Shown: in pieces, positions 48,800 to 60,299 of the stretch
How positions within the stretch are numbered: the first letter of the stretch is position 1
How the letters are laid out: each line of letters starts with the position of its first letter
Assembly (NCBI GenBank): GCA_027257055.1
Contig: JAPVLO010000963.1
Span: 124,001-188,000 of the forward strand
DNA length: 64,000 nucleotides
Source of the DNA: Cephalopachus bancanus
Lineage: Eukaryota > Chordata > Mammalia > Primates > Tarsiidae
Reading direction: 5' to 3'
Notes under the pieces: generated by a model
Told to the model about the DNA's origin: nothing
What the model saw: only the letters and a program-made list of their open reading frames with translations
Databases searched by the model: none
Translations under genes and position numbers: made by a program

Positions 48800-49754
48800 C
48801 ACCGAATTCATACTTTCTAATATATTTATAAGTAAAATATACTGACGGAGGCAGTACTATTTAGAAAGTAATATCTACCTACCCACTAGGAATGATTCTT
48901 GGCCTTTCTGTTTAAAAACTTCTTTCACCAACCAATACTGAAATTGTTGCAAATATAATAAAGATAACGCTAAAATATTGAAAATGTTGGAGAATGTAAC
49001 CGCATGTCCATTTTACCACACAAATTAAATCATTTCCAACCCAACCTTTTCTGGTTCCTGATTTAAACAACAGAACAGAGAACATTACTCAGTGACTATG
49101 CTTCCATTTTCCCAAGCTGGTACCTAACACTGCTACCTAGGAAAGGGGGATTATTAGGAACAAGGGGTATCTTCAGGCAGAGGTCCTCCACAGGCTCTCC
49201 CCAGCCAGCAGCATCACATCCTTTAGGGGCCTACAAGAAGTCAAAGTTCTCCATATCCCAGACCTCCTGAGTCAGTATGTCTGAGTAGGTACTCCAGGTG
49301 ACTCTGATACTGGTGCTGGAGACACACTGTTCATTGCAACTTAAGCTAACGGAGAACTTCATTAAGCTAACTGGTGTTCTGCACCAACAAAATGAAGTCA
49401 GCACCACATCTGAAGATCTAAAGTTTATATTAGAGAAAAAGTCCACTACAAGTAAGTTCTTTACATAAAATGCTCTTAAAAGTTTTCTTGATTAAGTCAC
49501 CCTTTTAGAGAACCTACAGGAATAGCAAAAAAAAAAAAAAAACTAGTTATGATGCTTAAAAATTAGCTGAAATGCTAAACTAGCATTTAAAAGAGAATAC
49601 AATTTTTTTAAAGCTTTTCAAACTGCTATGCAGTTTTCAGAATTTCTAATTCTGAAATAGAACTGGAAAAGAAGAAACTGTTTTTCTAGACAAAGGTCCT
49701 AAATTTCCTAATAGGTTACACAAGTTATTCTCAGTCAAGAGTTGTAACATCTAG

Positions 49755-50039
49755 GTCAGGCAGGGTGGCTCATGCCTGTAATCCCAGCATTTTGGGAGGC
49801 AGAGGCAGAAGGACTGTCTGAGTCCACGGGCTCAAGACCAGCCTGAGCACTATGGGGAGACACCGTCTCCACCATAAATCAAAAAATTAGCTGGGCATGG
49901 TGGCACATGCCTGCGTTCCAGCTACTTGGAAGGCTGAGGCATTAGGATCGCCTATGCCCGGCAGGTTGAGGCTTCAGTGGCCATGAGCATGCCAGTGCAC
50001 TCCAGCCTGGGCAACAGAGTGAGACTCCAACTTAAAAAA
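49755..50039 (+). mobile_element. Alu, dimeric
   Basis: GGTCAGGCAGGGTGGCTCAT to GACTCCAACTT. Confidence 0.93.
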
Positions 50040-50206
50040 GAGCTGCAACACCTTTAATATGCACAATACTCTTTTAGGACAGTAGTCACAACATAAAAAG
50101 CCAACATGAATCCACCAATGTTCTCTCTTCTCTTTCCATTATCACAATAATGGGGAAAATGCTTTCTTTATTCAGCATACACCACAATTAATATCAGCTG
50201 ACAGGG

Positions 50207-50499
50207 ATTTTGGGTTTTGAGTATGAGTCGCACTCTGCAGTCCAGCCTGGAGTTGCAGTGGCATGCTCACAGCCACTGTAACCTCAACCTGCTGGGCTCA
50301 GGTGATCCTTCCACCTCAGCCTTCCAAGCAGCAGGAAATATAGGCAAGGGCTACCATGCCTGGATAAATTTTTGAATTACTGTAGAGATGAGGTTTCACC
50401 AAGTGGCCCAGGCTAGTCCTGAATCCCTGGGCTCAGGCAATCTTCTCACCTCAGCTTCCCAAAGTGCTGGGATTATAGGCATGAGCCCCTGCGCCCAGT
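50207..50499 (-). mobile_element. Alu, dimeric
   Basis: GAGTATGAGTCGCACTCTGC to GAGCCCCTGCGCCCAGTC. Confidence 0.92.
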
Positions 50500-51154
50500 C
50501 AGTTTAGGTAATTTCAAAGAAAATGTTTAAAGATACATACATATCAAAAGCTGCCTACAACTAGCAAAACCAAAGGACAAAAAGACAAAATATGACTAAC
50601 GCAATATACAGCACTTAAGCTGGTTACCTAATATCCCAATGGACTTTTAAAGCTAGTTTTGAAATCCATGGCATCATTTCAAACAAACTATTATGTCACA
50701 TAATTTTTAATAAAATTATTTATCTTAAGAAAATTTACCTGAATGGCGAAGAAAAATTTTACTCAAAGGAATATTCATACTAAAACAATTATTAAACTCA
50801 CAACAATTATCTTAATTTACAACAAAAACATGAAGGAATTGTAAAATGAAAGCATCTAAATCTTATAAATCTTGGTAAGTCCTTCACATCATCACATATA
50901 TTTCAATGAACACTTTTCTTAAAAACTTATATCTCAAAGAATGAAGTTTGACCCTTACCTTACACCATGCATAAACATTAACTCAAAATGTATCAAAGAC
51001 CTAATTGTAAGAGTTATAAAACTAAAGCACAGGGGAAGCTTCATAACATTGGAGTCAGCAATGATTTCTTGACTATAACATCAAAAATACAAGATACAAA
51101 AGAAAAAATATAGGAAACTGCACTACAACTACATCAAAGTTCAAAACTCCTGTG

Positions 51155-51290
51155 CAAGCCAGTGTGCAGGAATACACCTATAGTTTCAGCTACTTAGAAG
51201 GCTGAAGTGGGAGGATCACTTGAGCCTAGGAGTTCAAGGGCACCCAGGACAACACAGCAAGATCTCATTTCTCAAAACAAAACAAAAACT
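51155..51290 (+). mobile_element. Alu monomer, old, inside L1
   Basis: A single arm, GCCAGTGTGCAGGAATACAC to CAAGATCTCATTTCTC, with a mixed A tail. Confidence 0.82.
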
Positions 51291-51405
51291 TCTATGCTGC
51301 AAAGAACACAATAGGGTGAAAGTGCAACTCATAGAATGGGAGAAAATATTTGCAAATCATGTATCTGATAAGGAAACTAATAACCAGAATGGATAAGGAA
51401 TTCCC

Positions 51406-51692
51406 ACTGGGCTCGGTCGCTCAGCCTGTAATCCCATGCTTTGACAGGCTGAGGTGAATGGATTGCCTGAGACCATGGGTTTGAGATCCACCTGGGCAAC
51501 ATGGAGAGACCTCATCTCTACAATAAAAAAAGAAAATTAACTGGGTGTAGTAGTGCGCACCTATAGTTCCAGCTACTTGGAAGGCTGAGGAGGATGGATC
51601 ACCTGAGTCCAGCAGGTTGACGCTGGGGTGGCCGTGTGCCACTGCACTCCAGCCTGGGCGACAGAGTGAGACTCCAACTCAAGGAAAAAAAA
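51406..51692 (+). mobile_element. Alu, dimeric, inside L1
   Basis: GGGCTCGGTCGCTCAGCC to GACTCCAACTC and an A tail. AATTCC words flank it. Confidence 0.93.
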
Positions 51693-52513
51693 AATTCCTA
51701 CAACTCAGTAACAACAAAAAACAAACTTGATTTAAAAATGAACAAGGGACTTGAACAGACATTCCTTCAAAAAAGATACACAAAGAACCAAGGAGCACAA
51801 AGATGTCTAATATCACTCATGCAAATCAAAACTACAGTGAGACACTGCCCACTATGATGGCTATTATCAAAAAGTAATAGCTGATAACCAGGTTATGGAG
51901 AAAATGGAACCCTTGTGCAATGCTTGTAGGAATGGAAAATGGTGGAAACACTATGGAAAACAACATGGCAGCTTCTCAAAAAAATTAAACACGGAGTTGC
52001 TATACAACCCAGCCATTCCACTTCTGGTACGTACCTGATAGAACTGAAAGCAGAAACTCAAAGTTATTTGTACACCCATGTTCGCAGCAACATCATTCAT
52101 AATAGCCAAAGGTGGAAGCAACCACCTTCCCATCAATGGATGGATACGTAAAACGAAAAGGTTTAGCTTTTGTATATACACATAACAGATTATTATTAGC
52201 CTTAAAAAGGAAGAAAATTCTGGTACATTCATCCTACAACATGGATGAACCCTGAAGACACTATGCGAAGCGAAATATACCAGGCACAAAAGTCAGACAG
52301 AAAAGGACAAATACTGTATGATGTCACTACTAGGCAAGAGTGAAAGAAAACAAAATAATGGCTGTCAATGGCTGTGGTATATGGAGACAGGAAGTTGTAG
52401 TTTAATCAGTACAGAGTTTCAGTTTGGCAAGATAAAAACAATTCTGAAGATGAGATGCAAACAACGTGAATGTACTTAACACTATGCAATTGCACACTTA
52501 AAAATAGTTAAAA

Positions 52514-52786
52514 TGGGCCAAATGCGGTAGCTCATGCCTGTAATTCCATATTTTGGGAGGCCAAGGTGAAAGGACTGCCTAAGTAACCTGGTGAGCCATC
52601 ATTTCTATAATGAATCAGAAAATTAGCCGGGCATGGTCGTGCGTGCCAGTAGTTCCAGCTACTTGGAAGGCTGAGGCAGGAAGATGGCTTCAGTCCAGCA
52701 GGTCAAGGCTGCAATGGCCTTGTATGTCACTGCACTCCAGCCTGGGTGAAGGAGTGAAACTCCAACTCAAAAAATAAAAAAAAGAT
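52514..52786 (+). mobile_element. Alu, dimeric
   Basis: GGGCCAAATGCGGTAGCTCA to ACTCCAACTC and an A tail, with a short deletion after CTGCCTAAG. Confidence 0.92.
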
Positions 52787-53371
52787 AAATGTTGGGGTTT
52801 ATGTATTTTACAGTTAATTTTTTAAAATTGTAAGTGATAACCTCTTCCCTGAGAAATTCATAAAATCTTATTATGAATATTTTCTACAACCTCCATTTGC
52901 AGTCCCTTCCTATTATGAAGATAATCACAAACTGTTACAGACTTTTGGGGTTACCATTTCATGAAGCAAAAACTAAGAACCTAAAGTAGAACATATTTAA
53001 AAAGGACAGTTTTCCCTCAAAATTAAACAAACAAACTCACAAGCTATAACCTCATATTCAACTCATAACACTGTGCAAGAGAAAAAGTTATCAGTTTTCT
53101 GCATGGCTGAAATTTTCATAGAATGTTTTGAAGTGTTTATAAACCATCATGTATCAGTCAGCTGAAAAGAAATTTAAGTGCAAAGTTTTAAAAATACTAT
53201 AGAAACAGTAAAGTCATTCTGAGTGCTTGTGAATGAATATCTAAGTAGCTGTGTTAACTATGCTTTATGTGAAGTTTGAGAAAAATTAATTTACTGAAGG
53301 TAGATTTATGTGGCAATGATCTTAAAAGCCTCACTCTTGTTGCTAAAACCCAAGGTGCTTTTTTTTAAAAA

Positions 53372-53673
53372 AAAAATTTTTTTTTTTTTAAGTGGGAGTT
53401 GCACTTTGTTGCCCAGACTGGAGTGCAGTGGCATGCTCATGGCTACTGCTGCCTCAGCCCGCTGGGCTCAAGCTATCCTTCCGCCTCAGCCTTTCAAGTA
53501 GCTGGAACCACAGGCACATGCCACTACACCTAGCTAATTTTTAAAATTTACTGTAGAGATGAGGTCTCAGCAAGTTGCTCAGACCGGTCTTGAACTCCTG
53601 GGCTTAGGCAATCCTCTCGCCTCTGCCTCTCAAAGTGCTGGGATTATAAGGCGCAAGCCACCGTACCCAGATA
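53372..53673 (-). mobile_element. Alu, dimeric
   Basis: T run, AAGTGGGAGTTGCACTTTG to CAAGCCACCGTACCCAG. Confidence 0.92.
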
Positions 53674-53732
53674 AAACCCACACCTTTGATGGTATACAGA
53701 AATGTGCATATTTTTGAGCTTTGCTACAATTT

Positions 53733-54003
53733 TTTTTCTTCTAAGTCAGAGTCTCACTCCATTGTCCAGGCTGGAGTGCAGTGGTTACAATCATGGCTAC
53801 CATAGCCTCAACCTGCTAGGCTCAGGTGACCCTTCTGTCTTAACCTTTCAAGTAGCTGAGACTACAGGCGCACCGCCATGACTGGCTAATTTTTTTTTTT
53901 TTTTTTAATTATAGAGACAAGGTTTCCCATGTTGCCCAAGCTGGTCTCAAACTCCTGGGCTCCCAGAGTGCTGGGATTACACATGTGACCCACCATGCCC
54001 AGC
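53733..54003 (-). mobile_element. Alu, dimeric, old
   Basis: AAGTCAGAGTCTCACTCC to GACCCACCATGCCCAGCC, with a T run in the linker. Confidence 0.92.
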
Positions 54004-54371
54004 CTAATTTTAAAATCTAAATTTAGCATTGTGAAAAAGTATACAACTGAAAACACAGTCTTTTATTCCATTTATTCTTTTCACAAAGTACTAAGTAAAT
54101 CCATATTGCATTAAGGCTTTTAAGATTTAGTGTGTAAAACGAGCTTAAATCAATTAAAACAAATCCTAATGGGAAAGCAGGAATATGAAATCTCAGAATC
54201 TGTTAGCCAACCTTTATAATTTAGTAGATAATGTGAATAAATCAGTACCACATAAAGTTACCTTCAATAAATTAAATTTCCTCAAGTCGCACATAAAACA
54301 TAGTTAACACAGCTACTTAGATATTCATTCACAAGGACTCAGAATGGCCTTACTATTAAAATAATCAGATA

Positions 54372-54665
54372 GGCCAGGCATGGTGGCTCAGCCTGTAATC
54401 CCAGCACTGTGGGACGCCGAGGTGAGAGAATTGCCTGAGCCTGGGGGTTCGAGACCAGTCTAGGCAACTTGGTGAGACCTCAGCTCTACAAAAAAATCAC
54501 AAAAACAAGTCGGGCTTGGTGGCGTGTGTCTAGTTCCAGCTACTTGGAAGGCTGAGGCGGAAGGATCATGTAAGCCCAGTAGGTCGAGGCTGTGGTGGCC
54601 GTGAGCATGCCACTGCACTCTAGCCCAGGTGACAAGAATGAGATTCCAACTCAAAAAAAAAAAAA
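54372..54665 (+). mobile_element. Alu, dimeric
   Basis: GGCCAGGCATGGTGGCTCAG to ATTCCAACTC and an A tail. Confidence 0.94.
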
Positions 54666-54723
54666 GAGAATAATCATATAAATTGTTCATACCATTGACT
54701 GACTTTTCTACTAAATATCTTCC

Positions 54724-55007
54724 AGGCCAGGCACAGTGGCTCACGCCTATAATCCCAGCACTTTGGGAGGCCAAGATGAGAGGATTGCCTGAGCCCATAG
54801 GTTTAAGACCAGCCGTGGCAACTTGGTGAGACCTCATCGCTACACTAAATCAAAAATTAGCTGGGTGTGGTGGCACATGCCTACAGTTCCAGCTACTTGG
54901 AAAGCTAAGGCAGAAGGATCACCTGTGCCCAGCAGGTCGAGGCTGCAGTGGTTGTGAGTGTGCCACTGCACTCCAGCCTGGGTGACAGAGTGAGACTCCG
55001 ACTCAAA
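54724..55007 (+). mobile_element. Alu, dimeric
   Basis: GGCCAGGCACAGTGGCTCAC to GACTCCGACTC. It sits 95 bp from the 7SL pseudogene. Confidence 0.94.
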
Positions 55008-55102
55008 AAAATCTTCCAACACATCGTCAATAATTAATCCATGTTCACTCAAAACACTAAGTGATACTTAAAGAGAATGGCAGCTTTTTGTTAGTTTTGA
55101 TT

Positions 55103-55386
55103 TTTTGAGGGGACCAGGTCTGGCCACATTACTCAGTCTGGAGTGTGGTATCTATTTACAGGTATGCTCGCACTACTGATCAGCACAGGGGTTTTGATTT
55201 GCTGTTTGCAACTGTGGTCAGTTTTCTTTTCTGTAAGCAATCTGGTGGTCCCCAGATCACAATATTGATGCCGAACTTAGTGTAGACAACCCACTGGCAC
55301 AGTGCACTACAGCCCAGAACTGCTCGAGCAAGCCTCAGCCTCCTGAGTAGCTGAGACTACAGATGCACACTACTGCACCCAGCTGT
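55103..55386 (-). pseudogene. RN7SL pseudogene: 7SL RNA (SRP RNA) pseudogene
   Basis: Read in reverse, it begins like the Alu domain (AGCTGGGTGCAGTAGTGTGC) and goes on into the S domain that Alus lack: TAAGTTCGGCATCAATATTG, GGGACCACCAGATTGCTTAC, CCCCTGTGCTGATCAGTAGT, GTAAATAGATACCACACTCC. The presence of the S domain shows that this is a copy of full-length 7SL RNA, not an Alu. Substitutions in conserved helices mean it is a retroposed pseudogene. Confidence 0.9.
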
Positions 55387-55809
55387 TACATAAGTAGAGT
55401 TAAGATGCTGTACAGCTGGATAAACTTTTACATATGTATATACTTATGTAACCACCACCTGGATCAAAGTAAATAGTATATCTAGCACTAACAAGTCTTG
55501 TTCTTATCCCTAAAACCCACAACTCCTACCTACTCCCATCACTATCCTGATACTATCACCATAAATTAGTTTGGATTCATCTTGAATTTCATAAAAATGC
55601 AATCATGCAGTATGTACTCTTTTGTGTCTGGCTCTCGTGTCATGCAATGCAACATGCCTGCCACTCCACATCCTTATTGGTTATGTAAATGGTATGGTAT
55701 TTCTACTGCTTTGTAGTGTTCCAATATTTGAGTATACCATAGTACATTAATTCTTATTGATAAAGCATGAGTTACTTCCAGTTGGGCTATTAATAAATCT
55801 GCTATTAAT

Positions 55810-55968
55810 ATTTTATTCTTTTGAGTCAGGGTCTTCTTCTATTGCCCAGCTGGAGTGCAGTGGGACACTCATGGCTCACTGTAGTCTTGAATTCTTGGCC
55901 TCAAGTAATCCTCCTGCCTTGGCGTGCCAGAGTGCTGGGTCACCAGTATGAATTGCCACACCCAGCCT
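55810..55968 (-). mobile_element. Alu monomer, old, inside L1
   Basis: A single arm, GAGTCAGGGTCTTCTTCTAT to GCCACACCCAGCC. Confidence 0.82.
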
Positions 55969-56114
55969 GCTATGAATATTCTTATACAGATCTTTTAACA
56001 GTTAGGCACATGCACTCATTTCTCTGGAATGAAGGCATGAAGCTGCTAACCATATTAGAAGTGAACGTTTAGCTTTGGTAGATACTACTGGTTTTAAGTA
56101 GTTGAACCACATTC

Positions 56115-56405
56115 TTTATTTATTTTTTGAGTCAGAGTCTCGCTCTGTCACCCAGGCTGGATTGCAGAGGCACGCTCGTGGCCACCGCCACCTCAACCTG
56201 CTGGGTTGACGATCATTTAGCCTCAGCCTTCCAGGTAGCTGGAACTACAGGTGTGCGCCACCACACCTGGCTAATTTTTTTATTTACGGTACAGACGAGG
56301 TCTTGCCATGTTGCTCAGACTGGTCTTGAACTCCTGGGCTCAGGCAATCCTTTTGCCTCAACCTCCCAAAGCGCTGGAATTATAGGCATGAGCCACCATG
56401 CCCAG
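56115..56405 (-). mobile_element. Alu, dimeric, inside L1
   Basis: GAGTCAGAGTCTCGCTCTGT to GAGCCACCATGCCCAG. ACCA(C/T)ATTCTT flanks it on both sides. Confidence 0.93.
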
Positions 56406-56761
56406 ATGAACCATATTCTTAAAAGCAGGTCATGAGCTATATATGTTTACAAGTATGTAGCAGTATATAATTGTAATTTTAATTTGCATTTCCCTGATGA
56501 CGAATAATGCTGAGCATAATCTAGATATTCGTCTGTTCATGTCTTTTAAAAGGGCTGTATCACTGAGTGAAATTTTTATAAGTCGTCATTTTCTTCTTCA
56601 GGTAAATAGACACCATTAGTCATAATAGGTGTCAGTGAAAAAACATGAGAAAATAGTTTCTACATAAGTTGTGGAGTTAAGAAATAAACCATATTCAATA
56701 AGTTATTAAGTACTAATAAAGGTAAATCACCACCCTAACATGCATTAATAAAAAAACGAAG

Positions 56762-56896
56762 GCTGGGGACGGTAGCTGACGCCTGTAACCCCAGCACTTT
56801 GAGAGGCAGAAACAGGAGGATCACTTGAGAACAGGAATTTGAGACCAGCAAGGGCAACACAGCAAGACCCTGTTTCCAAAAAGAATAAATAAAAGA
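56762..56896 (+). mobile_element. Alu monomer, old
   Basis: A single arm, GCTGGGGACGGTAGCTGACG to GCAAGACCCTGTTTCC, with an A-rich tail. Confidence 0.85.
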
Positions 56897-57041
56897 CTGA
56901 GACCAACAAATTATTTTCTAGCATACTTGCCCCAAATTATTCAATGTTTAAGCACCCCATTTTTCCTAAGATTACTATCCTGTACTTTTTTCCAATCAAA
57001 TTACATTCCAGGATCCTAAACATTCACATTTAAGCATGAGT

Positions 57042-57343
57042 AGGCCGGGTGCGATGGCTCATGTCTATAATCCCAGCACTTTGAGAGGCCGAGGTGAGAA
57101 GACTGCCTGAGCCCACGGGTTCGAGACCAGCCTGGGTAAGTTGGTGAGACCCCATCTCTACAATAAATCAAGAAAAATTAGTTGGGTGTGGTGGGCACAC
57201 CTGTAGTTCCAGCTATTTGGAAGGACTGCTTGAGCAGCAGGTTGAGGTTGCAGTGGCCATGAGCATGCCACTGCACTCTAGCCTGGGCAACAGAGTGAGG
57301 CTCTGACTTTTAAAAAAAAAAAACAAAAAACAAAAAAAAAAAA
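57042..57343 (+). mobile_element. Alu array, copy 1 of 4
   Basis: TAGGCCGGGTGCGATGGCTC to a long mixed A tail. The next Alu begins at the last base of this tail. Confidence 0.95.
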
Positions 57344-57629
57344 GGCCGGGCTCAGTGGCTCAGCCTGTAATCCCAGCACACTGGGAGACGAAAGCAAGTG
57401 GATTGCCTGAGCCCATGGGCTCAAGAACCACCAAGGCAACTTGGTGAGACCTCATCTCTACAATAAATCAAAAATTAGCCGGGCGTGGTAACATGCACCT
57501 ATTGTTTCAGCTATTTGGAAGGCTGAGGTGGAACAATCACCAGAACCCAGCATGTTGGGTTGGCCTTGAGCATGCCACTGCACTCTAGCCTGGGCGACAG
57601 AGTGAGACTCCAACTCAAAAAAAACAAAA
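57344..57629 (+). mobile_element. Alu array, copy 2 of 4
   Basis: GGCCGGGCTCAGTGGCTCAG to GACTCCAACTC and an A tail. Confidence 0.95.
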
Positions 57630-57919
57630 GCCCAGTTCGGTGGCTCAGCCTGTAATCCCGCGCCTTTGGGAGGCTGAGGTGAGTGGACTGCCTGAGCCTG
57701 CGGGTTCGTGACCCACCTGGGCAGCGAGACCTCATCTCTACAATAAATCAAAAAATCAGCCAGGCATGGTAGCACATGTCTGTAATTCCGGCTACTTGGA
57801 AGGCTGAGGCGGAAGGATCGCCAGAGCCCAGCAGATCGAGGCTGCGGTGGCCAGAAGCGGCCACTGCACTCCAGTCTGGGTGACAGAGTGAGACTCCAAC
57901 TCAAAAAAATAAAAAAAAA
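57630..57919 (+). mobile_element. Alu array, copy 3 of 4
   Basis: GCCCAGTTCGGTGGCTCAGC to GACTCCAACTC and an A tail. Confidence 0.95.
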
Positions 57920-58210
57920 GCCGGGCTCGGTGGCTCAGCCTGTAATCCTGCACCTTCGGGAGGCTGAGGTGAGTGGACTGCCTGAGCCCACGGGTTCGAG
58001 ACCTGCCTGGGCAACTTGGCGAGACCTCATCTCTACAATAAATCAAAAAATCAGCCGGGCGTGGTAGCGCACGCCTGTAATTCCGGATACTCGGAAGGCT
58101 GAGGCGGAAGGATCACCGGAGTCCAGCAGGTCGAGGCTATGGTGGCCGGGAGCGGCCGCTGCACTCCAGTTTGGGCGACAGAGTAAGACTCCCAACTCAA
58201 AAAAAAAAAA

Positions 58211-58211
<1 letters not shown>
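57920..58211 (+). mobile_element. Alu array, copy 4 of 4
   Basis: GCCGGGCTCGGTGGCTCAGC to GACTCCCAACTC and an A tail that runs into the (AT)n tract. It is closest to the young consensus. Confidence 0.95.

Positions 58212-58212
<1 letters not shown>

Positions 58213-58240
<28 letters not shown>
58213..58240. repeat. (AT)n microsatellite
   Basis: An uninterrupted run of 14 AT units sits directly behind the A tail of the last Alu in the array. Likely length-variable. Confidence 0.95.
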
Positions 58241-58244
<4 letters not shown>

Positions 58245-58973
58245 TATGTTTCTGTAATGCTGACAGGAGGAGAGATGAAGCCATAAACATCCGCCTCACC
58301 TGCTTACTTCACCTGATGTGTCTTTGATGTCTTTTAGTATTTCAGTTGTACTGATATAAAACAAGACTATTCATCTGCCTTAGGAAAAAGGAAGAGTCAA
58401 TTAAAAAAAAGTTGCATTCCTCCTCGTCATATTGAGAAAAAGTTTTTCAGTACAAGAACTATCTCCCTTATATTCATACCATAATCTTTCAGCCAACTAC
58501 ATAGAGATAATTAGAAGTAGTAGTACTGTTGACTTAACTCTGAGCAAAAAGAGAAATCGGTGGGAAGTTTAAGTCTGCAAGCTTTGCTTTGAAGACTATC
58601 ATTCCAGCTACCAAGAATAACTTGAGTAAGGAACTCTCAGAAGCAGGGAGGCAGGTTAATGCAATCACCCAGGCAAGAAATAATGTGTGTGGAGCAGGGT
58701 GACAATGAAGTTGCTGCTAAGATTTTGGAGGATTTACCAACAGATTTGTAGATGGGGTATAGGGTATCAGAGGAAAAAGGACCATAATATGGCTTTGGCT
58801 TGTGCAAATACAAGGATGCAGTTGCCAAGGCTATCTAAAAAAGAGGCAGATCTTAGGCTAGGCAACTACCCATGTTTGATGTGTCTGAAATGTTCATTAT
58901 ATACTGAAGAGCAGGACAGGCAGCAGGATAGGTGTCTGAAGTTGAAGAAAGATAAATTTGCAGTATACAAGGA

Positions 58974-59480
58974 GGGGCCCCAAAAATCCTGAAATTTATT
59001 AAAACTGTGTATTTATACTTACACAATTCTTAAACTTAAGTCACCTTCAAAGCCCTCTCTGTTTGACGCAATACACCTATCGAGATGCTTTTTCCACTGC
59101 TCAAAACAGTTTTTAAAATTATTAATTTTGATACTTTTTAGTGCTTTTGCTGTTTTTTGTTGCACCTCTTTCACACTGGCAAAACATTTTCCTTTGAGGA
59201 CTTTTTCATCATCCAGGGAAACAAAAAAAGAAGACACTCAGGGTGAGACCGGGTGAATAAAAAGGGTGGGGCATGGGGGTCGTGTGTTTTTCGGCAAAAA
59301 CTGCTGAACACTCAGCACGGTGTGGACAGGTACACTCGTGGTCACCCATCCTCTAACGGGCAAACACATTGAAAAAACCTCCAAAAAAATTTCACTGAAG
59401 CTGAATGCAGTCTCTCACAACAACACGAGCTGATATAACGATGTCAATAGGTTTCTAGAAGACTTACCAAGTGGAGGAAG
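58974..59480 (-). mobile_element. Second mariner-type transposase remnant
   Basis: The - strand frame 59237-59019 reads VSLDDEKVLKGKCFASVKEV then QQKTAKALKSIKINNFKNCF, EQWKKHLDRCIASNREGFEG and D. This is the typical C-terminus of a mariner-family transposase (W-K-K-x-x-D-R-C-I-A-S...FEGD). Upstream on that strand (to about 59350) CSAVFAEKHTT and a decayed HPPYSPDL-like stretch follow with frameshifts. The 3' end, near CAGGATTTTTGGGGCCCCTC at 58972-58991, resembles a mariner terminus. It belongs to a different lineage from the element at 12.7-14.4 kb. Confidence 0.75.
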
Positions 59481-59497
59481 CCTGCACAACAAGGGCC

Positions 59498-59536
59498 CCA
59501 CCCTCCAAAAAATAATTTCCTCTTTTTGGAGGGTGG
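59498..59536. repeat. Perfect 14-bp inverted repeat (hairpin)
   Basis: CCACCCTCCAAAAA at 59498-59511 and its exact reverse complement at 59523-59536 enclose an 11-base loop. It lies at the presumed 5' end of the mariner remnant, so it may include a decayed terminal repeat. Confidence 0.7.
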
Positions 59537-60041
59537 AGAGGGTTTCCCTCATATAATGATGACGTTATGAAATCAAATGAACTCATCAAGAAAGTGAGTG
59601 TAGACAAAAAGGAACAGAGATCCAAGACTTATCTCTGAGGCATTCTCATGCACAAAGATGCAGGAGATATGGAAGGAACTAGCAAAAGAGTCTGGGAAGA
59701 AGCACGGGAAGGGGAAAACAGAAAAACAGATGTCCTGGAAACCAGAAGCCAAGTAAAAGGGTCCGACATCTCCAATACTGCAAATATGTACTGAATCTTA
59801 CAGCTATAGGAAACTCTGAAAATAATTTTAGAGATAAAAACACTGAGGCCTGGACATTCAGTAAACTGGCAAGTCACAAATCGAAAGAGTAACAGAGAAA
59901 ATAAAATCAAGTCTATTCTACATTTTTCAATGTCTGACAGTATAAAATACAGATCAAGAAACTAGATTCCAAGAGGGACAGAATTTACTGAGACATGTTG
60001 CCATTCCTGTTTCATATTTTCAAGTATATTTTTCCTTCTTT

Positions 60042-60295
60042 TTTTCTTTTTAAGTCGGAATCCTACTTGTCACCCAGGCTGGAGTGCAGTGGCATGCTCA
60101 CAGTCACCGGACCCTTGACCTGCTGGGCTCAAACCTTCCAAGTAGCTGGAACTATACACCCAGCTAATTTTTCTTGATTTATTGTAGAGACGAGGTCTCG
60201 CCATGTTGCCCAGACTGGTCTCGAACCTCTCAGCTCAGGTAACCCTCTCACCTCACCTCAGTGCTGGGATAACAGGCATGAGCCACCTTGCCTGG
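60042..60295 (-). mobile_element. Alu, dimeric, with deletions
   Basis: AAGTCGGAATCCTACTTGTC to GAGCCACCTTGCCTGGC. Confidence 0.92.
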
Positions 60296-60299
60296 CAAC

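Larger units (their letters stand above)
50930..52512 (+). mobile_element. L1 ORF2 end and 3' region, split by two Alus
   Basis: The pieces 50930-51154, 51291-51405 and 51693-52512 read in order as the end of L1 ORF2 and the 3' region. Examples are ACACCATGCATAAACATTAA, GAGAAAATATTTGCAAATCA, GCCATTCCACTTCTGGTACG, AAGCAACCACCTTCCCATCA and CTACAACATGGATGAACCCT. It ends near ACTTAAAAATAGTTAAAATG. The frame is broken. Confidence 0.85.
55388..56625 (-). mobile_element. Old L1 3' region (antisense), split by two Alus
   Basis: Reverse-strand L1 wording occurs at 55388-55809 (TCTTTTGTGTCTGGCTCTCG, TCCACATCCTTATTGG), 55970-56112 (GCTATGAATATTCTTATACA) and 56408-56625 (TTAATTTGCATTTCCCTGAT). Alu-related insertions at 55810-55968 and 56115-56405 fill the gaps. 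Confidence 0.75.
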
